Source: Candidatus Poribacteria bacterium
Lineage (GTDB): Bacteria; Poribacteria; WGA-4E; WGA-3G
Direction of reading: 5' to 3'
NCBI GenBank assembly: GCA_028818705.1
Contig: JAPPNJ010000151.1
Span: 1-63,866, forward strand
Length of the DNA stretch: 63,866 nt
Numbering within the stretch: the first letter of the stretch is position 1; each line of letters begins with the position of its first letter. This document shows positions 35,900-44,487 of the stretch, piece by piece. A program made the position numbers and the translations under genes. The notes under the pieces are model-generated. The model was not told the origin of the DNA. It worked only from the letters and a program-made list of their open reading frames with translations, and did not search any database.

Positions 35900-36025
35900 T
35901 CAGCAGTCAGTTAAGCGTATAGTAGGCGAAAACGTTTGTAACCGCACAATGATTTCTGGTTAATTACTGAATGCCGGTGGCACAGGCGACCTGAAAACCG
36001 ACAGTTATTTGCTAATGGTTAACCA

Positions 36026-36463
36026 CTACATGGCGGTGACAGCAATACCGTGCCGTTTTAGGAGCGCGGTGGTCACGCCATCACCAGATATGAGCGTGCC
36101 AGAAAAAGTGCCGTCGTAGATGTCGCCACATCCACAGGATGGACTTCTCGTTTTAAGGATTACATGTGTTGCTCCGTGGGATTGTGCTACCTGTAAAGCG
36201 TGGTGTGCTCCCTTCAAATACGCTGCTGTTACATCTGTGCCGTTTGCAGTCATAACTTTTGCTGTCCCGTCCAGTACAGCGTCCCCGTCACCGCCCACAA
36301 TTTCTGCGGGCGGGCGCGGGGTCAGCAAACCCCCTAATTCCTCTGGACAAACCGGAATAAGCTGATATGTTTTTTTTTCGTTCATCGCCGTTTCGTTTCG
36401 ACTATGACCGCCATCGTATCGGCAACGAACACCCAAGAGACAAGCACTAATGACCACCTTCAT
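36026..36463 (-). CDS. DUF523 family protein
   Basis: Protein of 145 residues with the DUF523 pattern: VVISACLLGVRCRYDGGHSRN at the N-terminus, LIPVCPEELGGLLTPRPPAEI, and ILKTRSPSCGCGDIYDG. Conserved cysteines (ACLLG, RSPSCGCG) suggest metal or cofactor binding. It is the last gene of the rbsK operon and overlaps birA by 17 bases. Function unknown. Confidence 0.88.
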   Translation of the reverse strand: MKVVISACLLGVRCRYDGGHSRNETAMNEKKTYQLIPVCPEELGGLLTPRPPAEIVGGDGDAVLDGTAKVMTANGTDVTAAYLKGAHHALQVAQSHGATHVILKTRSPSCGCGDIYDGTFSGTLISGDGVTTALLKRHGIAVTAM

Positions 36464-37124
36464 GGGGTGTGATTTCCTGTAACGCCTCAAACTGACGCAT
36501 GATTGAATCCGTCTCATCCGCCTTCAGTTGCAGGTAGACTTCTTCGAGTTGATAAAGTATGACGCCTAACAACGGGGTCCGACGGATCTCAGAATCCTGA
36601 TTTCTAACATGGGCGGCTGCTATCCGTACAGAGGTTGCCGTTTCACGCAGTTCGGGAGGAAAATCCTTTAAAACGTTATTAACGTTCACGCCCATGCCCA
36701 AGACGAAAAAGGATTGGTGCTGGTTGTCATAGGCGAGTTCTGTTAGCACACCCGCCACCTTTTTTCCGCTGATACGGACGTCATTAGGTGCCTTAATCTG
36801 GGCGTCAAGTCCGTGTGTTTCACGAATTGCCCTTGCTATCGCGATTGCACCCATGAGATTGGGAAGTTCAACTTGATCACGAAGCAATCGATGCCTAAGA
36901 ACGATGGACGCGAGAATGCACTTTCTTGGTGGAGCATCCCATCTCCTGCCGTATCGCCCTCGCCCGGCGGTTTGGTGCTCCGCGATGATGAGAGTCCCTT
37001 CTGCTACTCCCGCCTTTCCACGAGCAATAGCAATATCGTTGGTAGAAGCGACCTGTGAGTGGTGCTCCGTCTGACATCCAATAATCGAAGTCTGAAGTGT
37101 TTCGTGTGTAATAGGTGTGTTCAT
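36447..37124 (-). CDS. birA: Biotin--[acetyl-CoA-carboxylase] ligase
   Basis: Protein of 225 residues that attaches biotin to carboxylase carrier domains. The biotin/ATP loop is AGRGRYGRRWDAPP, followed by KAPNDVRISGKKVAGVLTEL and GMGVNVNN. It lacks the N-terminal DNA-binding domain of E. coli BirA and has little or no C-terminal SH3-like domain, so it is a minimal (class I) ligase without repressor function. It begins 4 bases after the end of the TPR gene, in the same operon. Confidence 0.93.
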   Translation of the reverse strand: MNTPITHETLQTSIIGCQTEHHSQVASTNDIAIARGKAGVAEGTLIIAEHQTAGRGRYGRRWDAPPRKCILASIVLRHRLLRDQVELPNLMGAIAIARAIRETHGLDAQIKAPNDVRISGKKVAGVLTELAYDNQHQSFFVLGMGVNVNNVLKDFPPELRETATSVRIAAAHVRNQDSEIRRTPLLGVILYQLEEVYLQLKADETDSIMRQFEALQEITPHEGGH

Positions 37125-37128
37125 GACG

Positions 37129-40077
37129 CTACTGACTTAAGTGTCTTTCTGCTTCAATTTTCCACTGTTCAGGCGGATTCAGATCAAGGAAACGTTGCCA
37201 TTGCGCTCTTGCCTGTTGACGCTTTTCCCTATGTTCATACATCAACGCAAGGTTGTAATTCGCCGTCAAATTGCGCGGTTCCAGTTGTATCACCCGTTCA
37301 AACTGCTCCGTCGCTGCGCCGAGTAAATCCATGCTGAAAAGATTGTTAGCGTAGTTGAGCAGCGTCGGGACGTGTGTTTCGTCTAAAGCGAGTGCCTTCT
37401 CTAATGTCTCTTTTGCCCTATTGTAATCTAAGGCATGGGTATAGTAAAGATTGCCAAGGCGTTGATATGTTTTTATGGCGATGTCATCGTCTTCTTTCGC
37501 GGGTTGTTTAATCAGTTTCGCTTCCGCTTCAAAGTGTTGAATCGCCTCGCTCCATGCCTGTTCCCATTCTGCGATCCTTCCTAAATGCAGGTGAATACCC
37601 CTGTATTCTGGCGCGTAAGAACGCATGTTTTCAAACACCTTTTTTGCGAGTTGATGCCGATCGATTTCAAAATAAATAACTCCCAGGTGGTAGTTTGCCT
37701 CACGGTTTCTTGGCTGCATTTCTGCGACCTGTTTGAAATCTTCTGAAATCTGGCTATAACGATAAAGTGTATCACCAATCTGCTTGTAGCGGAGTGTGAG
37801 CAACCCACGGTAAAAGTAAGCATCCACATAATTTGGGTTTAAGGCGATAGTAGCGGTGTATTCCTTGACAGCCATCTCTGCATGTTGGTGATAGTCATTC
37901 CCCAGTGTTTCCGCGTGTTGGTCGAGCAGACGTGCATAACTGTAGTGCCACTCAAAGTTCTCTGGATTGTACTGGTTTGCCAATCCATAATAGCGGATGG
38001 AATTCTCACGTTCGTCCCGTTTCTCAAAGATAACTGCAAGCAGGTGATGTAGCTCGGGATGTGCGGGTTCAATTTCCAAGGCGGGTTGATAGACGCGGAT
38101 GATGTTATCTTTATCGTTGCGTGCGCGATAAATCGACCCAAGACGAAAAAAGGGTTCTGCTTCTGTTGCTGCGATGTTTGGCAAAGGGCTTTGTAAGTCA
38201 CGTCCTATGTCGTCTTCAAGTAAGGTAGTATCAAGTGTAATCGTTTTTTCATAATGCTCGATGGCTTTGTCTATTTCACCGTGCTGCTCAAGCAGGATTG
38301 CGGCGTGATAATGCGCTGCGACGTCATCTGGGTTCAGTTGAACAGTTGCGAGCAATGCTGATAAGGCAGCATCGGGCTGTGCTAACGTAAGGTAAGACAG
38401 TGCCAATAGATAGTGTGCTTCGGTGGTGTCAGGTGCGATCTCAATAATTTTCTGTAGCACATTGACAGCTTGTTCATGTGATTCGCGGCCTCGATAGATA
38501 TGAACCATTCTGAAAAGCACATCCGTGCGTTGGGAATCTAATACCAGAGTGCGTTCATAAAAGGTGAGTGCGGTGTCTATATCGCCGTTAGCCTCGTGGC
38601 TTTGTCCTAATAGATAGGCAGCCACAACATCATCCGGAAAGAGCAGCAGATGTGTGTTTAGCGGTTTTATTGCAGCGCGATAGTTCCCTTCGTCAAAGGC
38701 GTGTTGTCCTTGTGTAATGAATCTATCTGCTAACCCTGGGTCTACTACTAAAGCACGTTTAAAGTAGACGACTGCCGCCTCTATATCGCCTTGCTGGTGA
38801 TAGAGTTCTCCAAGTTTGAAATAGACGTCGTTGAAATTCCCCAATGGGAGTTCCATTTGCAGATAACTCGCGTCCGCTTCAATAATTTGAATCGTCTTCT
38901 CGTAATGCTTAATGGCTTGTTCAGCATTGCCTGCATCAACCTCAATGTTGCCGGCGTAAAAATAGGAACGCGGATCGTCCGGGAGAACCAGCATAGCTTT
39001 CTCCAGAATTAGCATCGCTTCATCGACTGTCATCAGCCCAGCGAAGTAGGACTCAAGCGGCTCATAGAAAGCATCTTTAATATGCGGTATCAAGGACAGT
39101 GCCTTTTGGTAATGTGCTAATGCTGTTGCGGTGTTGCCTCTGGTGTAGAGCATATCTCCGAGAGATAGATGTGCTTGTGCGTGGTTTGGCTCAATTTCAA
39201 GGGTACGTTGATACAGTCTGATAGCACCTTCAGTGTTCCCTTGTTTGTCGAAGATAGTCGCCAATTCATAAACTACTTCCGCTGAATAAGGCTCGTACTG
39301 TGCACCTTTGGCGTATTCTTCCAGTGCGTCGTCGAAGAAACCTTCCGTAGCGAGGACTTGTCCCAATTTGAAATAGGCGGGTGCGAACTTTTTCTTCTTT
39401 TCTGTCAGGTTCTCGAACGTCTCTCGTGCGCGATCTATTTCGCCTTGTGCGAGGTAAACTAAACCGATTCCATGTTGTGGATACTCCCATTTTCGATTTA
39501 ACCCTCGCGCCGTCTCAAAGGCGTGGAGTGCCGCCGCATAATTCTGCTGTTTCAGATGAATCTCTCCCATGCGATAGTAGGCCGGATAATAATTAGGATT
39601 GAGACGAATACAAGTTTCAAATTCGGCGAGGGCAGACTCGTTTTCTTCCTGTTGTTGATAGATACCGCCAAGGTTGAAATGCGCCCAAAGCAGATCTGGC
39701 GCGATCTTGAGAGCGTGTTGTAAATAGGTAATTGCAGGGTCAAGTGTTTCACCTGTTTCCGTGGCATGAAGTGCATGTGTATAGCCCAGACCGTAATAAA
39801 ACGCTGCATCGATTGTCGCAGAAGACGGTTGGCGATTTTCCTTTTGTGATTCATACAGTGTTAAGAGGGCAGAGAGTCGTCCTTCCTCCTGCCACTTGCG
39901 AATGAAGTCTCGATGTTTTTCTGCTGGTCGTTTCTTCTCTCGCAGCACCTTTGTGAAGTCCTTTTTCATGTTCGATTCCCATTTTTCTGCTGCGAGTGCT
40001 TGTGTCGCAAATATGCTGCACGATAAGGCTATAATTAAAGCTAAAAATATGGTGGTCGTTTTCACTATTTTTTTCAT
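37129..40077 (-). CDS. Large periplasmic TPR-repeat protein
   Basis: Protein of 982 residues. After a signal peptide (TTTIFLALIIALSCSIFATQALA) almost the whole chain is tetratricopeptide repeats, at least 20, in the pattern A-Y--LG-IY--Q------A---Y--AL-L-P, for example LGGIYQQQEENESALAEFETCI. A cluster at about 420-470 has the form YFKLGELYHQQGDIEAAVVYF. No enzyme domain is present. It is probably a protein-assembly or envelope scaffold. It sits between rbsK and birA without its own promoter. Confidence 0.88.
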   Translation of the reverse strand: MKKIVKTTTIFLALIIALSCSIFATQALAAEKWESNMKKDFTKVLREKKRPAEKHRDFIRKWQEEGRLSALLTLYESQKENRQPSSATIDAAFYYGLGYTHALHATETGETLDPAITYLQHALKIAPDLLWAHFNLGGIYQQQEENESALAEFETCIRLNPNYYPAYYRMGEIHLKQQNYAAALHAFETARGLNRKWEYPQHGIGLVYLAQGEIDRARETFENLTEKKKKFAPAYFKLGQVLATEGFFDDALEEYAKGAQYEPYSAEVVYELATIFDKQGNTEGAIRLYQRTLEIEPNHAQAHLSLGDMLYTRGNTATALAHYQKALSLIPHIKDAFYEPLESYFAGLMTVDEAMLILEKAMLVLPDDPRSYFYAGNIEVDAGNAEQAIKHYEKTIQIIEADASYLQMELPLGNFNDVYFKLGELYHQQGDIEAAVVYFKRALVVDPGLADRFITQGQHAFDEGNYRAAIKPLNTHLLLFPDDVVAAYLLGQSHEANGDIDTALTFYERTLVLDSQRTDVLFRMVHIYRGRESHEQAVNVLQKIIEIAPDTTEAHYLLALSYLTLAQPDAALSALLATVQLNPDDVAAHYHAAILLEQHGEIDKAIEHYEKTITLDTTLLEDDIGRDLQSPLPNIAATEAEPFFRLGSIYRARNDKDNIIRVYQPALEIEPAHPELHHLLAVIFEKRDERENSIRYYGLANQYNPENFEWHYSYARLLDQHAETLGNDYHQHAEMAVKEYTATIALNPNYVDAYFYRGLLTLRYKQIGDTLYRYSQISEDFKQVAEMQPRNREANYHLGVIYFEIDRHQLAKKVFENMRSYAPEYRGIHLHLGRIAEWEQAWSEAIQHFEAEAKLIKQPAKEDDDIAIKTYQRLGNLYYTHALDYNRAKETLEKALALDETHVPTLLNYANNLFSMDLLGAATEQFERVIQLEPRNLTANYNLALMYEHREKRQQARAQWQRFLDLNPPEQWKIEAERHLSQ

Positions 40078-40103
40078 CGTCTGTTCCTCAGTTCCTAATG
40101 TTT

Positions 40104-41066
40104 TTAGCCGTTTTGTTTTTGATGAGATTGGGACATTAGAAGATCTACTTTTGCACGGGTTGGCATAGAAGGTGTCGCGCCAATTACTGTTACTGCTACT
40201 GCGCCTGCGGCATTTGCCAATGCGATTGCTTCACCTAAAGTTTCACCGCTTGCCAATGCGGTTGCGAGTGCGCCACAGAAAGCGTCGCCTGCTCCCGTCG
40301 TATCTACAGCATCAACAGAGAATGCGGGAATACGTTCGGATGTTCTGGATGTCAATATCAATGCGCCTTGCTCTCCAAGTGTTAGCACTACAGCAGATGT
40401 TGTAGTGTCCACCATGCGAGCACGCAATACCTCTGCTGCGTTGCGTGCGTCTTCGTCATTACTTACCTGTATTCCTGATAGGAACTCAGTTTCGGATTGG
40501 TTGGGCGTAAGAATATCAACGGATGCCAGCAGACTATCTGGAAGTGGCTGTGCAGGTGCTGGATTTAATATCACAGTTGTCCCGTGTGCTTTGGCAATTG
40601 CTGCAGCGTGTTCGGATGCCGCAATCGGTGTCTCTAATTGCAGGAGAAGCACATCAGCGTCGGAGATACAGTCGGCGGCAGCGTCTATATCTGTTGTTGT
40701 CAACGCCATGTTTGCGCGCGGCACCACAATAATGCTATTGTCGCCGTCTGGTTCGACGACGATAGTTGCTACACCTGTCCCGGTGTCAGTACGTTTTCTG
40801 ACAAACCTACTATCAATATGTTCGTTTTCTGTCGCAATGAGCAACATCTCCCCGAAAGAATCTGCACCGACACTACCGATGAGCGTGACCTCCGCACCCA
40901 ATCGAGCTGCGGCAGTTGCTTGATTGAATCCTTTTCCGCCTGTGAAAATGTCAAAGGCATCTCCGATGAGTGTTTCTCCTTTGTCTGGTCGCTTTGTTGC
41001 GTGGCATACTAAGTCAATGTTCAGACTGCCAACGACGGTAACTTTCGGTGTTCTGCTGTTCCTCAC
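40104..41066 (-). CDS. rbsK: Ribokinase (PfkB family)
   Basis: Protein of 320 residues that phosphorylates ribose or a related sugar. Ribokinase motifs: the N-terminal VVGSLNIDLVCHA, GGKGFNQATAAARLGAEVTLIG, VILNPAPAQPLP, and the anion-hole/catalytic base motif DTTGAGDAFCGALATAL. A strong promoter lies at 41101-41130. It is the first gene of a four-gene minus-strand operon with the TPR protein, birA and DUF523. Confidence 0.9.
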   Translation of the reverse strand: MRNSRTPKVTVVGSLNIDLVCHATKRPDKGETLIGDAFDIFTGGKGFNQATAAARLGAEVTLIGSVGADSFGEMLLIATENEHIDSRFVRKRTDTGTGVATIVVEPDGDNSIIVVPRANMALTTTDIDAAADCISDADVLLLQLETPIAASEHAAAIAKAHGTTVILNPAPAQPLPDSLLASVDILTPNQSETEFLSGIQVSNDEDARNAAEVLRARMVDTTTSAVVLTLGEQGALILTSRTSERIPAFSVDAVDTTGAGDAFCGALATALASGETLGEAIALANAAGAVAVTVIGATPSMPTRAKVDLLMSQSHQKQNG

Positions 41067-41100
41067 GACTTGCTCCTATTTTTTGTAACGGTTTTAGACA

Positions 41101-41130
41101 ATTATAGTTGACGTGCAGTGCGAGTGTCAA
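41101..41130 (-). promoter_or_regulatory. Sigma-70-like promoter for the rbsK operon
   Basis: On the minus strand, TTGACA (41130-41125), 18-base spacer, TATAAT (41106-41101): both boxes match the consensus fully. It is 35 bases before the rbsK start. Confidence 0.85.
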
Positions 41131-41151
41131 GGGTTTTGTGGTGGTTTTGGC

Positions 41152-41180
41152 TTGCGTGTTGCATCAGAAACTGCTATTAT
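41152..41180 (+). promoter_or_regulatory. Sigma-70-like promoter for the NhaC-type gene
   Basis: TTGCGT (41152-41157), 17-base spacer, TATTAT (41175-41180). It is divergent from the rbsK promoter 22 bases away. Confidence 0.55.
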
Positions 41181-41241
41181 GCACACAAGCTGCGAGATGT
41201 AAATCTTGAGTGTAGGAAGCGAGGTGTATCGTAGTAGATTG

Positions 41242-42924
41242 ATGAATTCTAAATTAAAATATGTGATCGGCTTTTTAATCTTTTTGGGAATTTGCTTTCT
41301 TTTTTGGTGGCGTGCCAAGCAAGTTGGGGGCGCGGAAACGCTTGTGTGGTACAGTGTAATTCCACCGCTGCTTGCTGTCACGTTAGCGATTCTAACAGCT
41401 CGATTGTTTCCAAGTCTCTGTATAGCAGTAGGTGTTGGGATTGTGCTTTCATGGTATCAGCAACATGCCACACCTATCGGTTTTTTGACGGAAATCGTCT
41501 GGTTTGTTCGTGCTGTGAGCATCGGAAACGATGGAGTAGACCTATTCAATTTCTGGGTCGTTTTGTTTGTTTGTCTGATTATGGCGACGATCTCTGTGGT
41601 CGTAGCCTCCGGGGGCATTAGTGGTGTTGTTGTTTGGCTTTCTCGATTTGCGAAGGGCCCGCGATCTTCGCAATTTATCACAGGATTGATGGGGATCATT
41701 ATTTTTATTGGGGATTACTCCAATGCGATGCTCGTCGGACCTACCATGCGTCCGTTAACCGACCATTATCGCGTCAGCCGTGAAAAATTAGCGTTTCTTG
41801 TGGATTCCACGAGCGCGCCAATTGCGGGTCTGGCATTTGTTAGCACGTGGATCGGTTATGAAGTCGGTCTCTTTAACGATGTGGCGGAGACAATCGGACT
41901 CGACCGTGATGGGTATTCGATGTTCTTCGATGCACTCGGCTTTCGGTTTTACTGCATTCTGACGATTATCTTTGTTCTTGTCAACGCACTCAGTGGTAAG
42001 GATTATGGTGCCATGCACAAAGCCGAGAGGCGTGCGAGAGAGACGGGAAACATTGCCGCGCCAGATGCCCAAGCACTCGGACACGCCGCATCCTTTACCA
42101 GTTTACCAAATGCTGTTGTTCAACCCTTATCAGCGGTTTTACCGCTTTTGGCACTTTTTGGGCTGCTTTTAGGAGGTTTCTGGATAGATGGTAAAGGCAC
42201 GGGATCGATTCTCTCGCTAACTGCATGGCGAGATGCACTTTCAGCGGCGGACAATGTCAAGATTCTCGCTTGTGCGGCGGCAAGCGCGTTTATTATTGCG
42301 ATTATCTGCGCCCGCGGTCTTTCAAAACTGCGGTTCTCAGAGATTGTACCGGTCATCTGGAGTGGTATAAAGGGGAGCCTCACGCCGTTGAGCATTCTGT
42401 TATTGGCATGGGGATTAAAAGCGTGCTGCGATAGATTGATGACGGGTCAATTTCTTGCGACGATGCTCAGTGATGTCGTTTCACCGCTCTGGTTTCCGAT
42501 TTTCGTCTTTGTATGTGCGTCTGTTACTTCTTTCGCGACCGGCACAAGTTGGGGAACGATGGCGATCCTGATTCCGACAGCGATTCCTGTTGCATTCTCA
42601 CTTGACAACGGAAGTTACGGACTCACGACAATCATTTGCCTCGGTGCGGTGCTGGATGGCGCAATCTTTGGGGATCACTGCTCGCCGCTTTCAGATACGA
42701 CGATTCTCAGTTCTATCGCCAGTAGTTGCGACCCGTTGCACCATGTAAGGACGCAATTACCCTATAGTCTCACTGTTGCAGGCATTGCCCTGTTTTGTGG
42801 CTATCTTCCTGCTGCTCTCGGTGCCGCTTCAGCGATTGGAATTGCTGGAGGTACGGGTATAATTATCTTGCTGTTTTTTGCAGTTGCTGGCTTCCGCAGG
42901 TTTCAAAAATCGCGGGGCGTTTAA
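41242..42924 (+). CDS. NhaC-type Na+/H+ antiporter family protein
   Basis: Protein of about 560 residues with about 12 membrane segments. The family pattern is clear: GLMGIIIFIGDYSNAMLVGPTMRPLTDHYRVSREKLAFLVDSTSAP in the first half and FATGTSWGTMAILIPTAIPVA plus GAVLDGAIFGDHCSPLSDTTILSS in the second. In NhaC these flank the ion site. The real substrate may be an organic acid or amine. I chose the ATG at 41242, but an in-frame TTG at 41206 is possible and no strong ribosome-binding site decides. It is first in a transcript with the SDR and cupin genes. Confidence 0.85.
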   Translation: MNSKLKYVIGFLIFLGICFLFWWRAKQVGGAETLVWYSVIPPLLAVTLAILTARLFPSLCIAVGVGIVLSWYQQHATPIGFLTEIVWFVRAVSIGNDGVDLFNFWVVLFVCLIMATISVVVASGGISGVVVWLSRFAKGPRSSQFITGLMGIIIFIGDYSNAMLVGPTMRPLTDHYRVSREKLAFLVDSTSAPIAGLAFVSTWIGYEVGLFNDVAETIGLDRDGYSMFFDALGFRFYCILTIIFVLVNALSGKDYGAMHKAERRARETGNIAAPDAQALGHAASFTSLPNAVVQPLSAVLPLLALFGLLLGGFWIDGKGTGSILSLTAWRDALSAADNVKILACAAASAFIIAIICARGLSKLRFSEIVPVIWSGIKGSLTPLSILLLAWGLKACCDRLMTGQFLATMLSDVVSPLWFPIFVFVCASVTSFATGTSWGTMAILIPTAIPVAFSLDNGSYGLTTIICLGAVLDGAIFGDHCSPLSDTTILSSIASSCDPLHHVRTQLPYSLTVAGIALFCGYLPAALGAASAIGIAGGTGIIILLFFAVAGFRRFQKSRGV

Positions 42925-43017
42925 CCGAGTTGTGCTTAAAAATTTCGGACGGAAGAGGTTAATTGTTGGCTGGGTTTGAACTCCGTCAGCGAAAGTAGGG
43001 TTTGGAGGAGAAATAGT

Positions 43018-43836
43018 ATGAAAGTTGCACTTGAAGGAAAGGTCGCGATTGTTACAGGTGGCGCGCAGGGTATCGGTCGCTCTATTGTGGACGCGTTAAT
43101 TGACAACGGCGCACAGGTAGCAATTATCGATATCGACATACAGGCGGGTAAGAAAACCGCTGAGGAAATTCAACAGAGTGGAGGGACATGTCTGTTCGTA
43201 GAGGGTGATGTATCCAACGCTTCGGAGATGGTGTCTGCTGCAGATCAGGTTGCATCACATTTTGGTAAAATAGAAATTCTGGTGAACAATGCTGGGATTA
43301 ACACACGGAGTGACAGGGTTCCGATTCATCGGTACACCTTTGAGGATTGGCAACGAATTCTGGATATAGACCTTACTGGTGTTTTTACGGCGAGTCGTGC
43401 TGTTATCCCACATATCATCGAATGTCATAGCAAGTCTGGTGCTGAGGACGCCACTGGTAGGATTGTTAACATCAGTTCTATTGCTGGGTTGGTGCCGCTG
43501 CGTTTGCAGAGTGCTTATGTAGCGGCGAAAGCCGGGGTCGCCAATCTGACGCGTTCTATGGCTTTGGAACTTGGACCAGAAGGAATTCTGGTGAATGCTG
43601 TTGCGCCAGGTTCAACGCTGACACGTGGCACAAAAGCCCTCTTTTACGGAGATGATGGTGTGTACACAGAAAACGCTGCGAGCCTGCTATCACATATCCC
43701 ACTTGGACGCCCTGGAAAAACCAGGGAGATTGCAGCGGCGGTGCTCTTTCTTGTCTCGCCGGATGCAAGTTATATTAACGGTACGATCCTGCCAGTAGAC
43801 GGCGGTTGGACTGCTGGCTACACACGGGATTGGTGA
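43018..43836 (+). CDS. Short-chain dehydrogenase/reductase
   Basis: Protein of 272 residues of the classical SDR family. The cofactor motif is VTGGAQGIGRS, the NNAG motif appears as ILVNNAGINTRS, the catalytic Ser is in NISSIAG, and Tyr-Lys in SAYVAAKAG. The end SYINGTILPVDGGWTAG is typical. GGAGGAG is 7 bases before the ATG. It would oxidise or reduce a secondary alcohol or sugar. It follows the antiporter by 93 bases. Confidence 0.93.
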   Translation: MKVALEGKVAIVTGGAQGIGRSIVDALIDNGAQVAIIDIDIQAGKKTAEEIQQSGGTCLFVEGDVSNASEMVSAADQVASHFGKIEILVNNAGINTRSDRVPIHRYTFEDWQRILDIDLTGVFTASRAVIPHIIECHSKSGAEDATGRIVNISSIAGLVPLRLQSAYVAAKAGVANLTRSMALELGPEGILVNAVAPGSTLTRGTKALFYGDDGVYTENAASLLSHIPLGRPGKTREIAAAVLFLVSPDASYINGTILPVDGGWTAGYTRDW

Positions 43837-43891
43837 TAGCACCACTGCGTGATGGCGCACAGCGTGTGCCTACTATTATGAAGGAGAAAAA

Positions 43892-44308
43892 ATGGCGAAG
43901 ATTACTATGTTTAAAGGGTATCAAGGGGAACCACCTATCCCGAAACCGAGGCATCAAGTTCAAGCGAACGTTGTCACGGTCCAAGATGGGGTTCCTGTAA
44001 AGTATTCAGGTTGCGACGGCATTGGTGTACGTGTCGTGCATCCTGCGAACCCAAGCGCGCCCGCACAGAACTTAGGTTTGGTTATGTTTTTTGTGCCACC
44101 GCACGTCGTTCTTGAACCGGGGAGTCACCACACTGAGGAGTGCTATGTCATTCTAAAAGGGAAAGGGGTAATGACAATCGCTGATGAAAAAGTTCCCGTT
44201 GAAGCGGGGACGTTCATTCATCTCCCACCGTGGTGTGAACACGGCATTGAAAATACAGGGGATGAGTCGATGGAAGTCCTGATCTGTACATCACCGCCGA
44301 ACCCATAA
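43892..44308 (+). CDS. Cupin-domain protein
   Basis: Protein of 138 residues with one cupin domain. Metal ligands of motif 1 are seen in GSHHTEECYVILKGKG (His, His, Glu) and of motif 2 in LPPWCEHGIENTG (His). Such proteins bind sugars or small acids, often next to dehydrogenases. GAAGGAG lies 7 bases before the ATG. Probably co-transcribed with the SDR gene. Confidence 0.88.
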   Translation: MAKITMFKGYQGEPPIPKPRHQVQANVVTVQDGVPVKYSGCDGIGVRVVHPANPSAPAQNLGLVMFFVPPHVVLEPGSHHTEECYVILKGKGVMTIADEKVPVEAGTFIHLPPWCEHGIENTGDESMEVLICTSPPNP

Positions 44309-44487
44309 AATAAGGGAAAAATAGCATTTCCAGTGGTTTAGGCCACTAATTTCGGCATTATCCACGCTTTTTTTATGCTTTTATGCATTTTTTTTCAACT
44401 TTTTCCGCAAACCTTCGTTAAATAAAGTATCCTAAGTGTTTTATATAGGCTATAAACCATGCCTTTAATCTTTGGGGGTTTTTATTT

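Noticed and set aside
41242..42924. Assigning the symbol nhaC
   Set aside because: The family pattern is clear, but substrate ranges differ within the family and organic-acid antiporters share the same motifs.
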